A stretch of 64,000 nucleotides of DNA. Origin: Akebia trifoliata (taxonomy: Eukaryota; Streptophyta; Magnoliopsida; Ranunculales; Lardizabalaceae). The notes below the pieces were generated by a model. It saw only the letters and a program-made list of their open reading frames with translations. It was not told where the DNA came from and searched no databases. The translations under genes and the position numbers were made by a program. The stretch lies in assembly GCA_017979445.1 (NCBI GenBank), contig CM030710.1, positions 10,340,248 to 10,404,247 of the forward strand, in the 5' to 3' direction. Shown one piece after another: positions 61,898 to 64,000 of the stretch. Every line of letters begins with the position of its first letter. Position 1 is the first letter of the stretch.

Positions 61898-64000
61898 GGG
61901 TTGAAGCGAACTAGATAGCAAATCTATTTTTGTAGATAGTGCGATATCCGAATGCCAAAGCTAGTGACAGTTAATTTTGCAGCCTGATTTAGCAATTAGT
62001 CGAGGTGTTCGGATCCTTGAGGGTAAAACTCTCTCTGAACTAAAAAGTTGTTATGTCTTTGAGCGCGTGCTCTCACTGACGATGTCAGATCCTTGAATTT
62101 TAGAAAATTCTCCTTGATAAAAAGTGCAATGTGTATATTTAAGATTCGAGATAAATCTCAAGGGGGTTTGATCAAAATCTGATCAAAATTGAGTTAAATA
62201 TGAACAAAATTTGAGTGAAATCTGAGCAGAATCCGAGAAAACCCTCAGTGGTAACTGGCTGAGTGAAAATTCGAGAGAACCCTCGACGGTAACTGGCTGA
62301 GCGTAATCCGAGAAAACCCTCGGTGGTAACTAGTTGAACAAAATTCTGAGAAAACTCTTGGTGACAACTGGCTGAGAATAATCCGGAAGAACCCTTGGTG
62401 GTAATTGGTTGAGCAAAATTCGAGAAAACCCTCGGCATCAACTAGCTGAGAAAAATCCGAGAAAACCCTCGGTGGCAATTGGCTGAGCATAATCCGAGAA
62501 AATCGGTGGTAACTGGCTGAGCAAAAATCCAAGAAAATCCTCAGCAGCAACTGGATGAGCATAATCCGAGAAAACCCTCGGTGGTAACTGGCTGAGCAAA
62601 ATCCGAGAAAGCCCTCGGTGGCAACTGGCTGAGCATAATCCGAGAAAATCCTCGTCGGTAACTGGCTGAGCATAATCCGAGAAAACCCTCAGTGGCAACT
62701 GACTGACTAAAATCTGAGAAAACCCTCGGCGGTAACTGGTTGAGTATAAATCCGAGATAACCCTCAGCGGGATCTGGCTGAACAAAATCTGAGAAAACCC
62801 TCGGCAGCATCTGGCTAAGTAAAACTGGGGAAGGAATGAATGAATCTGGGAAATAATGATTGAAAATGAATCTGGAAAAGAAAGAATGCCCTATCTCCTG
62901 CTCTAGGTGAAAGGGTAGTGAGTTATTCTCTATAAAAAAATAAATATGAGATCAGAAATGCTTTTGTTTGTACCTCAAGGTTTTTTCAAAAAATTTATGA
63001 ATTTAAAACTTGAATTTTAATTTCTTTTGAACCTCAAGGGTTTTCCAAAAAATTGTTATCAAGAGGTTAACCTTAAATTCAGGGCTCCCGTTAACATTGA
63101 TCAAGTTTGTGAACAAAATGCTCCTAGTTTGACAGAAAACATTGTATTGAACACATCTTGTAAAAAAAATGCCCATAGTATAAGGAGAAAACTACATATT
63201 AGAAAAGAAAGAAAGTGCCCCTTGTACGAAGGTTTGAAATATTTGATTACCACAAGCGCAATAAAGATTCAGCTTTTAATTTCTATTGAAGATTTTGAGT
63301 TAGGCTCAAGAAAACAAAACATTTCCTTTTAAGACTCATTATAGAATTCACCATTCTCCCCCTTGGTTCACTTGGGGAAGTAAAATTTTTCAGATCAATC
63401 GTAGACGAGATACTTGTGACTTTTGAGTCTATGCCTTGTTTAAACTAAGTATTGAACTTAGTCATTTAGACTTCTGATGTTTCAGATCGAACTTCTTTTT
63501 AGTTTTTCAACTCAATGGAGGTTTTCTTTTGTTGCTTTAACTTTTGCTTAGAATGTCCTTTTAGGTTTTCAATCTAGTGAGTGTGCTCTACCTTTTGCCT
63601 AGATCGTCTTTTGAGGTTTTCGATCTAGTAAGCTTACAATTTTTTCTTTTGCTTTAATTGTTGCCAAGGCCGTCCTTTCGAATTTTTAACCTTGCGAGCT
63701 TGCCTTAATTTTTTCCTAACTCGTCCTTTCAGGTTTTCAACCTAGCAGGCCTCATTTTTAAATTTTTGGAGTTACTGTCTGATCATGATTTGCTACCTTC
63801 CTTGACTTTTTTACACGGTATTTAGGAGGACTTTCATGGGTAAGCTTAGGACTGTGTATAAAAAGAAAGGAATTTTGAGGCTCAAAAACCCAAATGCCCT
63901 TTGTGTGGTATTTCTTTTAAATTATTTTTTTTTCTTTCCCATTTTTACAATATTTTTTTTTGAATTTTTTTTGTAGGGGAATCTATTTTTTTATTTTGAT
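61898..64000 (-). mobile_element. 3' internal non-coding region of the minus-strand Gypsy element
   Basis: Contains the 37-bp minisatellite 62224-62819 and, at 63540-63745, tandem units with '(t)cgtc.tttc.ggttttcaa.ctag.a.gc', the reverse complement of the array at 11.88-12.11 kb. No gag or pol was reached before the window ends. The minus-strand frames at 62172-62810 are translations of the minisatellite. The + frame at 63027-63332 has no family signature. Confidence 0.65.
62224..62819. repeat. 37-bp minisatellite, about 16 units
   Basis: Unit: 'gagcataatccgagaaaacc' + 'ctcggtggtaactggct', 35-38 bp, with 5-20% variation. Each unit holds a small dyad (CCGAG.AAA.CCCTCGG). Because 37 is not a multiple of three, the repeat opens several long overlapping minus-strand frames with SDYAQPV/RGFSRI-like periodicity that are unlikely to be real proteins. 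Confidence 0.9.

Overview
This window is intergenic-rich nuclear DNA from a flowering plant, probably a eudicot. It carries one clearly functional gene, a nuclear gene for the mitochondrial ATP synthase beta subunit. Around that gene lie degenerate Ty3/Gypsy (Tat-like and probably Athila-like), Ty1/Copia and LINE retroelements, Mutator-like DNA transposons, and a dense cluster of hairpin-forming miniature elements. AT-rich DNA, GT-AG introns, a TGGGCC/T (site II) promoter and plant-type transposon families support the plant assignment. The species cannot be named from the sequence.

Layout. 1-5.5 kb: a broken Tat-type Gypsy reverse transcriptase behind a strikingly G-poor stretch, an inverted LTR piece and an Athila-like LTR/primer-binding region. 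5.6-11.6 kb: a minus-strand, multi-exon gene remnant ending in an Ulp1-type (C48) peptidase with recognisable His, Asp and Cys motifs, flanked on both sides by arrays of the same palindromic repeat. 11.8-15.2 kb: the 3' end of a Tat-like element (internal repeats, polypurine tract, LTR). 15.9-23.2 kb: a FAR1/FHY3-type transposase-derived pseudogene split by a 5.2-kb Mutator-like element (MULE) with a perfect 9-bp target duplication. That element contains a 1.6-kb Pack-MULE with its own perfect 9-bp target duplication, carrying a piece of an SVP/AGL24-like MADS-box gene with its intron. 27.5-36.4 kb: fifteen copies of a roughly 380-bp miniature element family embedded in (TA)n. Each copy has its own matched terminal arms around conserved hairpin modules.

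37.4-54.5 kb: the ATP synthase beta gene, 9 exons that splice in frame to 559 residues. Exons 1-8 occupy under 4 kb. The last intron is 13.1 kb and holds a 2.57-kb solo LTR candidate, two larger TIR elements and a LINE fragment. 55.8-64 kb: a minus-strand Copia remnant interrupted by a Gypsy LTR, LINE ORF1 remnants, then an oppositely oriented Gypsy LTR with its polypurine tract, a 37-bp minisatellite and tandem repeats.

The most unusual material is the modular hairpin family at 27.5-36.4 kb and the nested FAR1 / MULE / Pack-MULE / MADS structure at 16-23 kb. All gene assignments come from reading the translations and comparing with remembered family motifs. No search was run.
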